Shown here piece by piece: positions 13,795-27,141 of a stretch of DNA of 64,000 bases. Position 1 is the first letter of the stretch. Each line of letters opens with the position of its first letter. Under the pieces are notes generated by a model. It searched no databases. It saw nothing but the letters and a program-made list of their open reading frames with translations, and was not told the origin of the DNA. The stretch comes from Ophiosphaerella korrae (taxonomy: Eukaryota > Ascomycota > Dothideomycetes > Pleosporales > Phaeosphaeriaceae), in assembly GCA_028456385.1 (NCBI GenBank), contig JALNQF010000222.1:1-64000 (forward strand), read 5' to 3'. The translations under genes were made by a program, and so were the position numbers.

Positions 13795-14517
13795 TCTTGT
13801 TTAGCTTAAAGTATCTATAGCTACTTTAAACTTAGTTGTTTTTATATTTATATTACTACTTATACTTAGGTTTATACTTTTTACTTTTTATACGTAGTAC
13901 TCTTATATTCTTAGCTTCTACTATATATTTATATATATAGTTGTTAACTTAGATTACTTCTTTTATTAAGTCTTCTAATATCTTAATTATAGCTTTACTA
14001 CGTATTAGCTTACTTTAAATATTACTTTTAAGTTTTTATTAAAATATCCTTATTAATAACTTATTATTCTATTCTATTTATATTACGTAGCTTTAGAACT
14101 TCTTAGTATAGTCTACTACTACCTTATATTATTATAGCTACTATATTACGCGCTCTACTACTACTATCTTATTTACTAGTAAAAAGGCTTATTATACTTT
14201 ATCTTTAAACTTAATCTATTTTTTAAATATCTTATTATAGTTATTATTATTATTATTAAGGTATTTCTTAAAGTATAGTCTAACTTATTTCTCTACTTTA
14301 CTTCTTATATAAGATAATATAAGTATAGCCCTATTTTTATCTTAAACTTAGTTTACTTTAAAGAAGAGATTAAGTTATAAGATTTATAGCTTAAGCTTAT
14401 TCTATTCTTTATAGTAAAGGTCTAGCTTAGTAACTTTAGAAGTAGTAGTATAAGTTATTCCTATACACTAGTTATCTATATTTATTAATATATTACTTAT
14501 CTTAAAAGTATTTAATA
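13795..14517 (-). pseudogene. Family B gag, RIP-degraded and split by the A insertion
   Basis: The minus-strand frame starts just inside the B 5' LTR. It reads as a gypsy gag (retrotransposon gag family): a PPKF-T-G-like start, a W-I-L-Q-L-D-L-Y-F block, then a Y-L-x-G-x-A-Y-x-W-x-x-P-Y-L block, with a basic C-terminus leading to a zinc-knuckle-like CYRC sequence next to position 13,795. The rest of gag and the gag/pol junction continue at 6766 on the other side of the A element. Residues quoted are read through RIP changes. Confidence 0.75.
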
Positions 14518-14946
14518 TATTAAAACCTTATAACTAAGTAAGAGTAATAAGAGTAAGTAAGCTTCTATAAGATAAGTAAAGTTAATAAATAAGTTAGTTA
14601 CTTAACTTAATTAATTGTTAGCTCTTATTAGAGTATTACAAAGTATATAAGTATTAATAAGTAGATAGAAATCTAATTAAAGTATTAGTTATAATACTCT
14701 ATTAAGATAAGAAGTAAAGAAAAGATTAAATATAATAGTCTATAGAGGTCTATTAACGTTCCTATATACTTACTATCTAGTATTTATTCTTAAGTACTTA
14801 CTCTAGAGTGTTTACTCTAGAGCGCTTATTCTAGAGTATTTACTCTAGAATATTTACTACTAAATAGTTACGTGTTCTACTATACTATATTACCTAGCCT
14901 AATTACGTATAATATAATAGCTTACTTACTACTTAGTATTATAATA
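14518..14946 (-). repeat. Family B 5' LTR of copy 1
   Basis: It runs from TATTAAAACC (14518) to TATTATAATA (14946) and is followed by the CTAGT target duplication. A tandem array of about 15-bp units containing CTCTAGAG lies at about 14806-14862, with more units than in the LTRs at 417-831 and 1215-1615. Confidence 0.87.
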
Positions 14947-14951
14947 CTAGT

Positions 14952-17080
14952 ATAGGCGTAAAGCTCTCTCTAAGCTACCTTAAGATAACTTACTTAGTAT
15001 AAGCTATTAAGTAATACTTATACTTAATACGTACTATCCTATTAATATATACGTTTTTTACGCTTATTACTAGTACTTATAGTATTTCTAGTTTAAGATA
15101 ACTAGCTCTAGTATACTAAAGCTCTTTTAAGTTACTTCTAGGTATTATATGCTATAAGTTAAGCTATTAATTAACTTAATTACTTTAAGTAATATTTATA
15201 ATAGTTAGATAAAATATAATAAGTTTATATTTAATAAAAGTAAGATTATATTTACGTATTAGTATTACTAGTATAATACTCTCTACTAGTATTCTTACTC
15301 TTAGAGTTACGTTAAAACCTTAATACTAAGCTCTAGCTTACTATAATTAAGCTTTAGATACTATATTAATATAAAATCCTTTAACTACTACTACTTTATA
15401 AAGTATAAGATTTTCTATATACTTACTATAAGCTCTATTTAGAGTATTTTTAAAGACTTAAGTACTTTTACTAAGTATTAGAAATACTTATATACTTACT
15501 TCTATATAGCTTATACTTTTTATTTTTATAAAAGAGCTTAGTTCTATAAAACTTATTAAGTTAACTAAGTAGAGAGTAGCTCTATTATTAAGTATAGTAC
15601 TCTTAAAGAGTAAGTAAGTATTAAAATCTAGTATTAAGTAAGCTCTAGGTACTAGCTTAATAAGTTTACCTAAGTTAATAAGTATACCTAAGTTAATAAG
15701 TACTACGTTTAGCTAGCCTAAGTAGACTAGAGCCTTTAATTTAACTAACTCTAAGCTAGCTTTAACTAGTTCTTATAAGAGACTAGCTTACTTTTAAGTT
15801 ACTAAGGTTTTAACTACTATAAAGCGTAGCTTATCTAAATAAGCTTATATTTTCGCCTTTCTATTATTATCTATTTTAAATAGATTACTAGTAAGTACTA
15901 CTTATACTTATTTATAATCTTATAGCTTTTAGTAGTAAGCTTAGCTATATAAGTAGTTATATTTTAAGTTAGTACTTAAGCTTAAGCTTAACTTAGATTA
16001 TCTAAATATTATAAATATACTAGCTCCTTAATTAGTAGTTTAGAGCTTATACTCCTATAATAGAGCTAAGTAGATACTACTAATTTACTTTAGTGTAAGT
16101 ACTTTTAAGCTAAGAACTAAGCTCTAGATTACTAATTAGCTTATTATCTAAGCTTAGTCTAGAGCTAGCTTTAGTATTAACGCTTCTAGAAAATCTTATA
16201 CTATAAGCTTACCTATTACCTCTATAATATTATATATAATTACACGCTAATATATATATAGCTACTTATTATACTAGAGCTCTAGTAATTATTATCTTTA
16301 GTAAGCCTTTTATAGATAGGCTTAGTATTAAGCTTAGATAAGATTACTAGTACTAGTATTAAATAGGGCTAGTAAGCTCTTTAGCGTTTAGATAAGCTTT
16401 TATAATATAGCTTTATTATTTATAAGTAAAGTTATCTTAGCTATTACTAGATAACTTAAATTAACTATAGCGTTTACCTAGGTACTTAGAGCTCTAAGGC
16501 GTACTATTTATAATACCTAGGTATCTTTTATAGCTTAGTATTTCTCTATTATAAGCTTATAAGTAGCTACCTCTTCTACTATTACTAGGCTCTTTAGTTT
16601 AAGTTAAACTAGTTTATTAGCGTAGATATTAAAGACGTTATTAGCTTCTAGATTAACTAGCTACTAGATACTTAGCTTAAAAGTATTATAATAGAGTTAT
16701 ATAAACTATACTAGCTATTATAAGTACTTATTAAGTAGAGTAGTACCTTTATTAAGTAGAGTAATCTTACTATAAGATATTATAAGCGTTTAAGTAATAG
16801 ATAAGATAAGATAAAATAAGATAAGAGTATACTAAGCTTATAATCTCTTACTATAGTATATAGAATAGAACTATTAAGTAATTTTTAGCACTAGGCTTAT
16901 AACTATTATAAGATATAAGCTTAGGAATAAGTAAGAGATAATTATTAATTAAAGAGCTATCTAAGCTAAGCTACTTATATATAGTAGAGTAGCTTAAATA
17001 GCTTATATAGCTTACTTACTACTATAGGCTTACTTAAATTATATAAAGTAAAGCTCTAACTTATAATATATTATCTTGTT
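14952..17080 (-). pseudogene. Unidentified coding relic (target of B copy 1)
   Basis: This 2.1-kb stretch is not LTR retrotransposon sequence of family A or B. With 832-1214 it forms the locus into which B copy 1 inserted. The minus strand gives a plausible charged, leucine-rich frame at about 15,900-16,650 once RIP stops are read through, including a run V-N-A-I-V-N-L-S-Y-L-V. I do not recognise the family. The plus strand gives a less natural translation. Small direct repeats occur at 15,650-15,700 (two copies of CCTAAGTTAATAAGT) and 16,725-16,770, and a short GATAA run at 16,800-16,830. Confidence 0.35.
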
Positions 17081-19649
17081 TAATATTTATAATTCTTATA
17101 TTTTAGATATTTATTATATATATACTTATACTATAGCCTTTCTTTTACGTATTCTTTTAATAGCTTAGGTCCTAGTCTAATAGATATATACTCTTTATTA
17201 AGTATTAGTATTATTTCTTAACTTTTAATTTCTTTCTTTAAGATTACCTTAGTATAATTATATCCTTTTTCTTATTTTAGCTATATATAGTTTTATCCTT
17301 TTTCTTCTTTATATAAGTAGTAATATATATTTAAATATAATACCTATATAATTTCTAGATATACTAGATATTTTAGATCTATTCTTTTATTATCTCCTAC
17401 CTAGTATCTATTTATACTAGGTCTTACTATTATAGAGATATAGTATACTATTAGTACTTATAGTATATAAGCTTTATTAATCTATTACTTTTTTTTTATA
17501 AAGTACTACTACTTCTTTTATATAAGTATTCTTTTTACTACTACTATATATTACTCTATTTACTATTAAAATATTATAAACTTTATTACGTTAAGATTAT
17601 ATTCTTTCTAGTCTTTATATACTTTTTCTATACTTATAACTAGTAAGTATTTTTAAATAAATTTCTAGTTTTTATTTTATTCTAATATATCTATTATTAT
17701 ATAGCTATTATAACTATATATATTTAACTTTATATACTTTATATCTCTTATATTAATTTATTTCTTACTTCTTTATAGTTTTTTAGAAGAAACTATAGTA
17801 GTCTCTTTATCTAGTACTAGTCTTTTAGCCTAGATTAATAAAGTCTAAGGCTTTTCCTTTTCTAGATCTTTTACTAGTAAGTCTATTATATATACTACTT
17901 CTTCTAGCTATACTTTTATTCTTCTTTCTTTTATTACTACTACTTTATACTTTTATAGAAACTATCTTACTTCTTACTTACTAAAAAGATATATATAGTA
18001 GTTATTATTATAATAAAAGATCTAATAGAGTATTATATATTATACTTCTTTACTTCTAGCTACTTTTTTCTAAGGTTTAGCTTATACTTTTAGTACTTTC
18101 TTTCTTCTTTTAGTTATTTTTAACTAGGTTTCTTTATCTTTTTTAAGATCTTTACTTTTATAGTCTTTTATAAAGTGTTCTAGTTTCTTATACTTATAAT
18201 ATACTATATCTTTTTTTAATTTTAATTAGTAGTTTTTTATATATTAGCTTAGTTTACTATAGTTAAAGTATATAAAGTCTTTATTTTTATTTTTATTTTT
18301 ATTTTTATTAGTATTAAAGATTATAAGGTCTCCTTTATTATAGTTTTAAGTAGATCTTCTATACTTATTCTTTTTCTATTCTTAAAGATTATTATTAATT
18401 TATATTACCTATTATTTTAGAGCTTCTAGTATTCTTAGTTTTTCTATATAGATTATTTTATATTATATCTTTTTACTTAGTCTTTATTTAAATTATAATA
18501 TTAGAGATAGTTTATTTTATTCTATATTTTGTAATAGTTATTTAAACTATAATATATATTTAAGAATACTTTTATTCTATATAAGCTTTTTTAGCTTTTT
18601 TTTTTAGCTTATTAAGTAATATCTATATCTTTAAATACTACTCTTATTTGTCTAGTAAAGTATTTATAACTTCTAAAGATAGCTTTTATTTTATCTTTCT
18701 AGTTTATTAAAGTATATATTATATAATCTATTTAGTAGAGTTTAAACTATCTTATTATATCTCCTTTAAAGTATATTCTTATATATATTACTTTTTTATC
18801 TTCTCTATTAAAGTATAGTACTTATATATTAATCTAGAGTTATACTAAAGCTATAAAGAGTTGTAAGTTCTCTTTTATCTTATTAAACTTCTTAAGTATA
18901 GGTATCTTTAGTAGTTTTTTTATTATACTTATCTCTAGGCGTTATATAATTAACTTTATTTAGTTTTATATTTTAATAATAGCTTTAATCTAGGCTTTAT
19001 TTTATTTTATATATTTCTAGAGTTCTTTATTCTAAGTTTCTAAGGTATTAATTACTATTTTTATATCTTTCTTTTTAGAAATTAAGTTATTTATATAGTC
19101 TTTAACTTACTTCTATATAGTATTATCTAACTTATAGCTACTTAAGGGTTCTTTAGCTACTCTCTTTATTAAGCTTTTTACTATTATATTAGCTAGTCTA
19201 TATACTACTTATACTTTACTTCTTATAGTAACTAAATTAGTAAAGTATAATAGGCTTACTACTATTAACTATAGTAGCCTATTTTATAAGAGTTAGTAGA
19301 CTAAGAAGTAATATTAAAAGCTTATATAGAGATCTATAATAACTATAAATAATAGAAGATATTTTATAACTATTTTATATTAGCGTTCTATAGTTAAAGG
19401 ATTTAATTACTAATACTATTCTAATAATACGTATTTCTTATTAATAATATACTTCTATTAATCTATTTATATAACCTTATAGATTACTCTAATCTATTAT
19501 ACGTATTTATAGATTACTCTACGTTTTACGTATTTAGGTTATAATATACTTCTTAATCTAAGTTATTACTTTACTCGTCTTATACTTTGTTAGTATCTAA
19601 GTTAGGATTAATTAGGTCTATCTCGATTTCTCTTGTTATACCTATAATA
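17081..19649 (-). mobile_element. Gypsy family A copy 2, 5' end only
   Basis: This is a truncated A element on the minus strand, with its 5' LTR at 19260-19649 and gag plus the start of protease at 17,081-19,259. It aligns with 11,215-13,794 of A copy 1, including the shared AGTATACTA-rich block near 17,440 and 11,560. The element stops abruptly at about 17,080, next to the unidentified relic, and has no RT or integrase. It is RIP-degraded like its relatives. Confidence 0.8.
19260..19649 (-). repeat. Family A 5' LTR of copy 2 (short variant)
   Basis: It shares the ends TACTATTAAC and CCTATAATA with the other A LTRs but is about 390 bp. The hairpin array in U3 is reduced to two units (about 19,455-19,510). 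It is more diverged from copy 1 than the two LTRs of copy 1 are from each other. Confidence 0.8.
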
Positions 19650-21116
19650 CTAAGTATATTAGTTATTTAACTATTCTCTAAAACTAAGAGCTTCTAATTA
19701 AGTAGTATACTTATTTCTTTATACTAAGTAGAGATATAGATATATCTTTTATAGATAATAAATAGTAAGATTATATACTTTACTATATAAATACTTTAGA
19801 TTACTATAACCTACTTATAATTACTACTCTAAGTAAAAGCAAGTTATTAATACTTTTTTAAGCTTATAATAACCTTTATAAACCTAATTACTTTTATCTA
19901 GAAGCTAGTTTTATTAATATTATAGACGTTTTTATTTAATACTTTATACTAGGCCTTAGTCTCTTCTATAAACTTAAACTACTTACTAATAACTTTAGGA
20001 TTTTCTTAGAATATTCTTTAGTAATCTTTTACTTAATTAAAAGGTATTTTTAGCTTATCTAAATATACTATAAAGTATATAGCTTACTTTTTACTTATAA
20101 GCTTTCTACTTTATATAGTAAGTAGTTTATTAGCTATATTTACTACTTTATAGAGCTAGAGTATAAATTCTTATTAGTTAAAGATAAAAATATATTAGTT
20201 AATTATTTACTCTTTAGTTATAGTTAGTTTCTAGTAGCTAGGTTATATAGTTATATATAAGGTAATTTATCTAAGCTAGTTAAAGAGCTACTATTAATAG
20301 ATATTAAAAGCTTTAGTAGTATATTACTAGCTTTAAAATTATTAAGAAGTAGCTAAAAGATAATAGTACTTACTATAAGCTATAGAAGATAGTAAAGAGA
20401 TAATAGATAGTATTTAATAGTACTACTAGTATTTAAAAGAGAATAATACTTACTTTACTCTTTTTATAAGTATTAAGCTTTTTATACTCCTATATAGTAT
20501 ACTAGCTTTACTTTAGATTATAACTATATAATATTATAATCTTTAGTATATTAGCTTTACTTCTAACTTATACTAGAGTTTATAAGAGTCTTAAGTATTT
20601 AATAAACTCTTATTATAAAAATTAGCTAGATACTAAAGCTTAAAAAGTAAGCTTAACTTTACTTTCTTACTTAAAGATAATTTTATTAAGTTATTAAAAT
20701 ATAGTAATATAGAAGTAGTATTTATAATACTAAGAAAAAGTAACTAGCTTAGTAATCTAACTAGCTTAGTAATCTTTTATGTTAGCGCGTAAAGTATATA
20801 AATACTTTTTTTTTATTTTTTTAAAAGTTTAGAGTTTTTATTAAGGTTATACTTTAAAAAGCTAGTAAAGATACTAGTTAAAAAGAAAAGCTTTATTATA
20901 AAAGTATATTAAATACTTAAGATTTTTATAAACTCTAGTATAAGTTAAAAGTAAAGCTAGTATACTATATAAGTATATAAAAAGCTTAATACTTATAAAG
21001 AAAGTAAAGTAAGTATTTTTTTTTTAGATACTAGTAGTACTATTAAATAATATCTATTATCTTTTTACTATCTCTTATAGCTTATAGTAAGTACTATTAT
21101 TTTCTAGCTACTTCTT
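19650..21116 (+). other. Unidentified AT-rich relic between A copies
   Basis: This 1.5-kb stretch matches neither LTR family. A plus-strand translation read through TAA/TAG gives long stretches without other problems at about 19,850-20,700, so a former coding region is possible, but I recognise no motif. A small direct repeat of AACTAGCTTAGTAATCT occurs at about 20,745-20,780. The right boundary is set by the first match to family A RNase H at about 21,117. Confidence 0.3.
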
Positions 21117-22640
21117 AATAAATCTATAAAGTATTTAAATAGTAGAAAGTATACTTATAAAAAGTAAAGTATAAAATAAAAGTTTATATAAACTATAAAA
21201 ACTTTATAAAGTTTATAATAAATAAAAACTTATTATAATACAATATAATATAGTAAGAGTTTTTATTAGTATTTAATTTTAAAATTATATATATAAAAAG
21301 TAAAGATAACTAATTTATAGATATTTTAAGTAAAGGACTAGACTTATAAGTAAAAGTAAATACTAATAGTATAGTTTTAGTTAAAAATAAAGATAGATAC
21401 TTAGTTTTAAATATACTTAGAATAGCTATAATACTTAAGAGAAAAAGTAATAAGCTAAATAAATAGATTTAAAAATAAATAGATTTAAAAATAAATATAA
21501 AAAACTTCTAAAGAAATAAAATAGCTTAAAATCTAAAATAAACTTATAAAAGCTTATAAAAGAGCTTATATTTTAAGTAAAATATAAAGAGAATTTATTA
21601 AATAATTTTATAAGCTACTAGTATATAGATACTAAAGTATTAATAAAATACTAGATAGACTTTTAAAAGACTATTATATCTTAAAGTTAAAATAACTAGT
21701 AATAGAAGTACTATAAGATTATATAAAATATTATAGAAATAAGTATAGTAAATATATACTTTAAAGAATATTATAACTAGTTAAAGTACTAAAATAACTT
21801 TAAGAAGTTATTATAATAGACTTTATTATAAAGTTACTAAAGTTAAAAAACTTAATATTAAGAGTTAAGTATAATAAAATCTTAATAATAGTAAATAAGC
21901 TTATAAAGTACTTATACTTTAAGCTATATAAAAAAAAAGTAAAATAAAAGTTATTATATACTAGGTTCTAAAAACTATAGTTAACTAGTATAGTATTTTA
22001 GATAAGATTATTATAAATAGAAATATAAGATTTATATTAAAACTATAAAGAATAATAATAGTATTATTAGGAATTAAATATTAAATATTAATAGTATACT
22101 ATCTATAGATAGATAGATAGTTAGAATAAATAAACTAAATAGTAGAGTAGTACTTAAAATACTATTTTAATTATAATTAGAATAATTAGGTATTATTATT
22201 ACTTATAGTATAATTAGTATACAATAGTATAAAGAATATAGTAATAAATATATTACTTTTATTTTATAAACTATAGATTTAATCCTAATATATACTAGAT
22301 ACTAAGATTTAAAGTATTTTAGTTTTTAAAAAGAGAAAACTTTACTAATAAAATAAAAGAAATATATAATTAGCGATAATAGGATATAGAATTTCTATAG
22401 GATTAAATAGTAAAGTACTATAATAAAAAATACTTAGAAAGACTATAATTTAAAAAGAGAAAAAAAAATAGTTAGTATAAAGAAATATTAAAAGTAAATA
22501 ATTAAGTTAAAAACTAGATTATATAAAAACAAGACTATATAAAGTAAAAAAGAAAGTTATACTAGTTATATTTAGACTAAAGCTACTAGATAAGTTAAAG
22601 ATATACTTAATATTCTATATAGTACTTATAATAAGTCTCT
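21117..22640 (+). pseudogene. Gypsy family A copy 3: RNase H and integrase fragment
   Basis: This plus-strand pol fragment begins inside RNase H. A Y-T-D-Y-K-N-F-I-type motif, an F-N-F-K-I-I-Y-I-K-G block and the D-I-L-S-K end of gypsy RNase H are readable at 21,180-21,340, where D-A-L-S-R is typical. Integrase follows: the region at 22,080-22,200 corresponds to the H-P-Q-T-D-G-Q-x-E-R segment and reads S-I-D-R-Q-x-V-R-I-N-K-L-N after RIP. The fragment ends before the chromodomain, at the edge of the minus-orientation LTR. Confidence 0.78.
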
Positions 22641-23065
22641 TGTTATTAACTATAGTAACTCTTTATAAGTACTAGAGAATTAGAAGATAATAATAAAAGC
22701 TTATATTATAATTAGTAATAACTATAAATAATAGTTAATTTATATATATAATATTAAGTATTAGAGTTCTTAGTTATAGATTAGATTACTAATACTATCC
22801 TAATAATACGCATTACTACTAACTATATACTTTACTATTTCTATAGCTTTATAACTTTATAGGCGCTAAGATTTATAAAGTTATAAAGTCTATTAGCTTT
22901 ATAGCTTTATAAGTACTAAAGCTTATAAAGCTATAAAGCTATTACGTATCTCTATTATAATTAACTTCTTATTTAAGATTATTACTCTACTTATCTTATA
23001 CTTTATTAGTATCTAGGTTAGAGCTAATTAGTTCTATCTCGATTTCTCTTATTATATCTATAATA
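22641..23065 (-). repeat. Lone family A LTR, divergent hairpin region
   Basis: It has the A-type LTR ends (TGTTATTAAC and CTATAATA) in the opposite orientation to the pol fragments on both sides, so it is not their own LTR. The central hairpins are different from the other A LTRs: AAGCTTTATAGC/GCTATAAAGC-type inverted repeats fill 22,845-22,950. The flanks TCTCT and ACCCT are only a partial match, so a target duplication is not secure. A solo LTR left by recombination is the simplest reading. Confidence 0.72.
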
Positions 23066-26000
23066 ACCCTATCGATTTAGGCTAAAGGACTAGTACTAAA
23101 TAAAGAAACTACTATAGTCTCTTCTAAAAAACTATAAAGAAATAAGAAGTAAGTAAGTATAAAAAGTATAAAGTATACCTAGCTAGATATATATAGCTAT
23201 AATAGCTATATAATAATAGATATAGAAGAATAAAATAAAGAATAGAAGTTTATTTAAAAATACTTACTAGTAATAAGTATAGAAGAAGTATATAAAAACT
23301 AGAAAAAACGTAATCTTAAAGAAAAAAAGTTTATAATATTCTAATAATAGATAGAATAAAATATAGTTATAGTAAGAAGAATTCTTATATAAAAAGAATA
23401 GTAGTTTTTAGTAAAAAAAATATAATAGATTAATAAAGCCTATATACTATAAGTACTAATAGTATACTATATCTTAATAATAGAAAAACTTAAAAAAAAA
23501 AAATACTAGGAAGGAGATAATAAAAGAATAGATCTAGAATATCTAGTATATATTAAGATATTATAGATATTATACTTAAATATAAATTACTATATATATA
23601 GATAACTTAAAGTACGTAACTATATATAGCTAGTATAAAGAAAAGAATATAACTATATAAATATAATTATAAAGAAAGATATTTAAAGTTAAGAAATAAT
23701 TAAAATACTTAATAAAAAATATATAGTAATCTAACTAGGCCTAAAACTATCTTAAGAATATATTTAAAGAAAGCTATAGTATAAGTATATATATAATAAA
23801 TATCTAAAATATATAAACTATAAATATAAAATAAGATAATAGCTTTAAAAAAATAGATAATTTAGAGAAAAACCTAAGTAAAAAAAGCTATAAGGTATAA
23901 GAAGCCTATATATTATAAAAATAAGTATATACTAAGAAAAGAAAGTATAAATAAGAATTAATAGTAGAGCTATAAAAAACTTTATATTAAAGAAGTTTAT
24001 AGAAAATTAAAGAATAAAGTATATAATAAAGAAATACTCTTAATAACTTAGTATAATTAAAGGTAAACTATTCTAAGAACCTATTAGGTTTAAAATAGTA
24101 CTTTCTACTCTAAAATTAAAAGGACTAGAAATTAAGAATATAGTTATAGATATAATAACAATTAATAATAAATAATAAATAATATTAGATATACTATAGT
24201 TATAAATAACTAACCTAAATATTAATTAGAGAATAGAAAGAATTAGCTACTCTAAGAAAGATCTATTAAAAGCTAATATAACTATATATAAAGGAGAATT
24301 CCTAGAAGAATATAAGAAATAAGAAAAATAACTTATAGAACCTAATAACTACTTTCTAAAATATTAGCTATAGGATTTAGTAATAAAATTAGAAGAAAGA
24401 AAAAATATAGGATAGAGTCTAGTATACTAAAAAACTAAAGAAGAATCTAAGATTAAATAAGTATTTATATAAGATATAATAAAAAAAAGATAGATAAAAG
24501 AATTATAATCTTTAGTAGTATATTAACTTATATTTATAGATAAAAAAGAAATAAAAGATAAAAGACTCTATATAGACTTTAGAAAGATAAACGTAAATAT
24601 AAATAAAAACTAGTACTTTTTACTATAAATAGATAAAATATAAGATAAGCTATAAAGAGTAAAAATCTTTATAAAACTAGATATCTAGAATATATACTAC
24701 TAGATTAGAATTAAAAAAAGTAATAAATAGAAAATAGCGTTTAGAATATAATATAAACTATTTAAATATATAGTTATACTATTTAGATTCATAAACGTAC
24801 TAGTAGTATTCTAAGAAAAGATTAATATAGTCTTAAAGAAATACCTAGATGTATTTATATTTATATACTTAGATAATATCCTTAAATTCTTAGATATAGA
24901 AGAAGAATACGTATAGTATATATATAAAGTACTAGAAAAGCTAGTAGAGAATAAACTATTTCTTAAAATAAAGAAATATAAATTCTATATAAAAGAAACT
25001 AACTTCTTTAGATTTATTATTAAACTAGGAAAAATAAAGAATAATCTAAATAAGATTAAAGTAAGCTAAGAATAGCTAATACTTAAGAACTTATAAGAAG
25101 TATAATAATTTTATAGCCTAGTAAACTTTTATAAAAAGTTAATAGTAAAATAGTTAAAACTAATAGAACTACTTATAGAACTTATAAAGAAAGATATACT
25201 ATTTAAATAGACTTAAAGATATAATAAAGTATTTAACTAGATTAAATAATAGTTTATAGAAAACCTAGTTATTAGAATATATAACCTAGACTTACTAGTA
25301 ATAGTAAAAATAGATATATCTAATTTAGTCTATAAAATAGTACTAATATAGAAAGACTTAACTATAAAATAAGAATACTTAGTTAAATATTTTTCTTAGA
25401 AAATAAAACTAGTATAGCTTAACTACTTAATTTATTATAAATAAATACTAGTAATTTATAAAGTATTTAAGTAATAGAAAGTATAGAATAAAGGTCTATA
25501 TAGACTATAAGAACTTTATAAGATTTATACTAAATAAAGAACTATTATAATAATATATAAGATAGTAGGAATTTTAATTAATATTTAACTTTAAAGTTAT
25601 ATATACTAAAGAGAAAGATAACTAATTTATAAATACTCTTAGTAAAAGACTAGACTTATAAGAAGAAGTAAATACTACTAGTATAGTTCTAATTAAAAAT
25701 AAAGAAAAATACTTAGTCTTAAATATACCTAAAATAGCTATAATACTTAAGAGAAAAAGTAGTAAGCTAGATAAAAAGATTTAGAAGGAAATAAAGAATA
25801 CTTCTAAAAAAATAAAAAAAATTAAGATCTAAGAAAGACTTATAAAAGTATATAGAAGAATATATATTCTAATTAAAATATAAAGAGAGTTTATATAGTA
25901 ATTTTATAAACTACTAGTATATAAATACTAAGAAATTAATAAAATACTAGATAGACTTTTATAAGATTACTATATCTTAAAAGTAAAATATCTAGTAATA

Positions 26001-27141
26001 AAAGTATTATAAAATTATATAGAATATTATAAAAATAAATATAATAGAGATATACTATATAAGATATTATAATAAGTTAAAGTACTAAAATAACTTTAAA
26101 AAGTTATTATAATAGATATTATTATAAAACTACTTAAGTTAAAAGACTTAATATTAGAAGTTAAATATAATAGAATCCTAATAATAGTAAATAAACTTAT
26201 AAAGTATTTATACTTTAGACTATATAAAAAAAAAGTAAGATAGAAGTTACTATATACTAGATTTTAGGAACTATAATTAGCTAATATAGACTTCTAGATA
26301 AAATTATTATAGATAGAGATATAAGATTTATATTAAAACTATAAAGAATAATAATAGTATAACTAGGAGTAAAATATATAATATTAATAGTATATTATCT
26401 ATAGATATATAGATAATTAGAACGTATAAACTAAATAGTAGAATAATACCTAAGATACTACCTTAACTATAATTAGAATAATTAAGTACAACTATTACCT
26501 ATAGCGTAGTTAGTATATAATAGCGCGAAAAATATAGTAATAAAAGTATTACCCTTCTTTATAAACTATAGATTTAACCCTAATATATACTAAATACTAA
26601 GATATAAAGTATTTTAGTTTTTAAGAAAAGAAAACTTTACTAATAGGCTTAAAAATATATATAATTAATTAAGATAAGATATAGAATTCTTATATAATTA
26701 AATAGTAAAATACTATAATAAGAAATATATAAAAGGACTCTAATTTAGAGAGAGATAAAAAGTATAGTTACTAAGAAGAAATATTAAGAGTAAATAATTA
26801 AGTTTAAAACTAGATTATATTTAGATAAAACTATATAAAGTAAAATAAGAAGTTATATTAGTTATATTTAAACTAAAGCTACTAAGTAAAATAAGGATAT
26901 ACCTAATATTTTATATAGTACTACTAGAAAAAGTACTATAAAATATAGAACTACTAGTATATAAAGTAGATATATATAGAGAATAAAAAGAATAAAAAGT
27001 TAAAGAAATCTTAGTATATTAGTTTTATAATAGTAGAAACTACTATTTAGTAAAATAGATAAGTATAAATAAAAAAAGATAACTATAAGAAAAAATATAA
27101 GAACTAGAAGATAATTTTAACTACTCTAAGAAACTAAAGGA
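23066..27141 (+). pseudogene. Gypsy family A copy 4: pol without 5' LTR or gag body
   Basis: The plus-strand internal region starts at the gag/protease boundary and runs through pol to the LTR at 27,142. RT is clear at 24,520-24,900: D-F-R-K-I-N, then K-L-D-I-Q-N-x-Y-Y-Q-I-R-I, then YLDNIL at 24,866-24,883. RNase H ends near 25,680 with a D-T-L-S-K-R-like motif. Integrase covers about 25,850-26,900. A C-terminal chromodomain is readable at 26,950-27,130, with N-Y-Y-L-V-K and a downstream L-E-D-N-F in place of the usual YLVKW and W-E-P-x-x-N-L. This places family A among the chromoviruses. RIP stops occur throughout. Confidence 0.83.

Larger units (their letters stand above)
1215..14946 (-). 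mobile_element. Gypsy family B copy 1, full length with nested A element
   Basis: This is a complete Ty3/gypsy LTR retrotransposon on the minus strand. Its 3' LTR is 1215-1615 and its 5' LTR is 14518-14946. Both outer ends are flanked by the same 5 bp, CTAGT (1210-1214 and 14947-14951), a canonical gypsy target site duplication. Gag lies at 13795-14517 and pol at about 2300-6766, separated by a full family A element inserted at 6767-13794. Without the insert the element is about 6.7 kb, normal for a fungal gypsy element. All frames are broken by RIP-type TAA/TAG codons. The intact duplication supports reading the left and right parts as one element. Confidence 0.88.

Noticed and set aside
6762..13799. 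Target duplication of family A copy 1
   Set aside because: The flanks CTTCC and TCTTG do not match even when RIP transitions are allowed at every position.
16800..16830. GATAA run as a regulatory cluster
   Set aside because: It is a short simple repeat in RIP-mutated AT-rich DNA, with no gene beside it that it could control.
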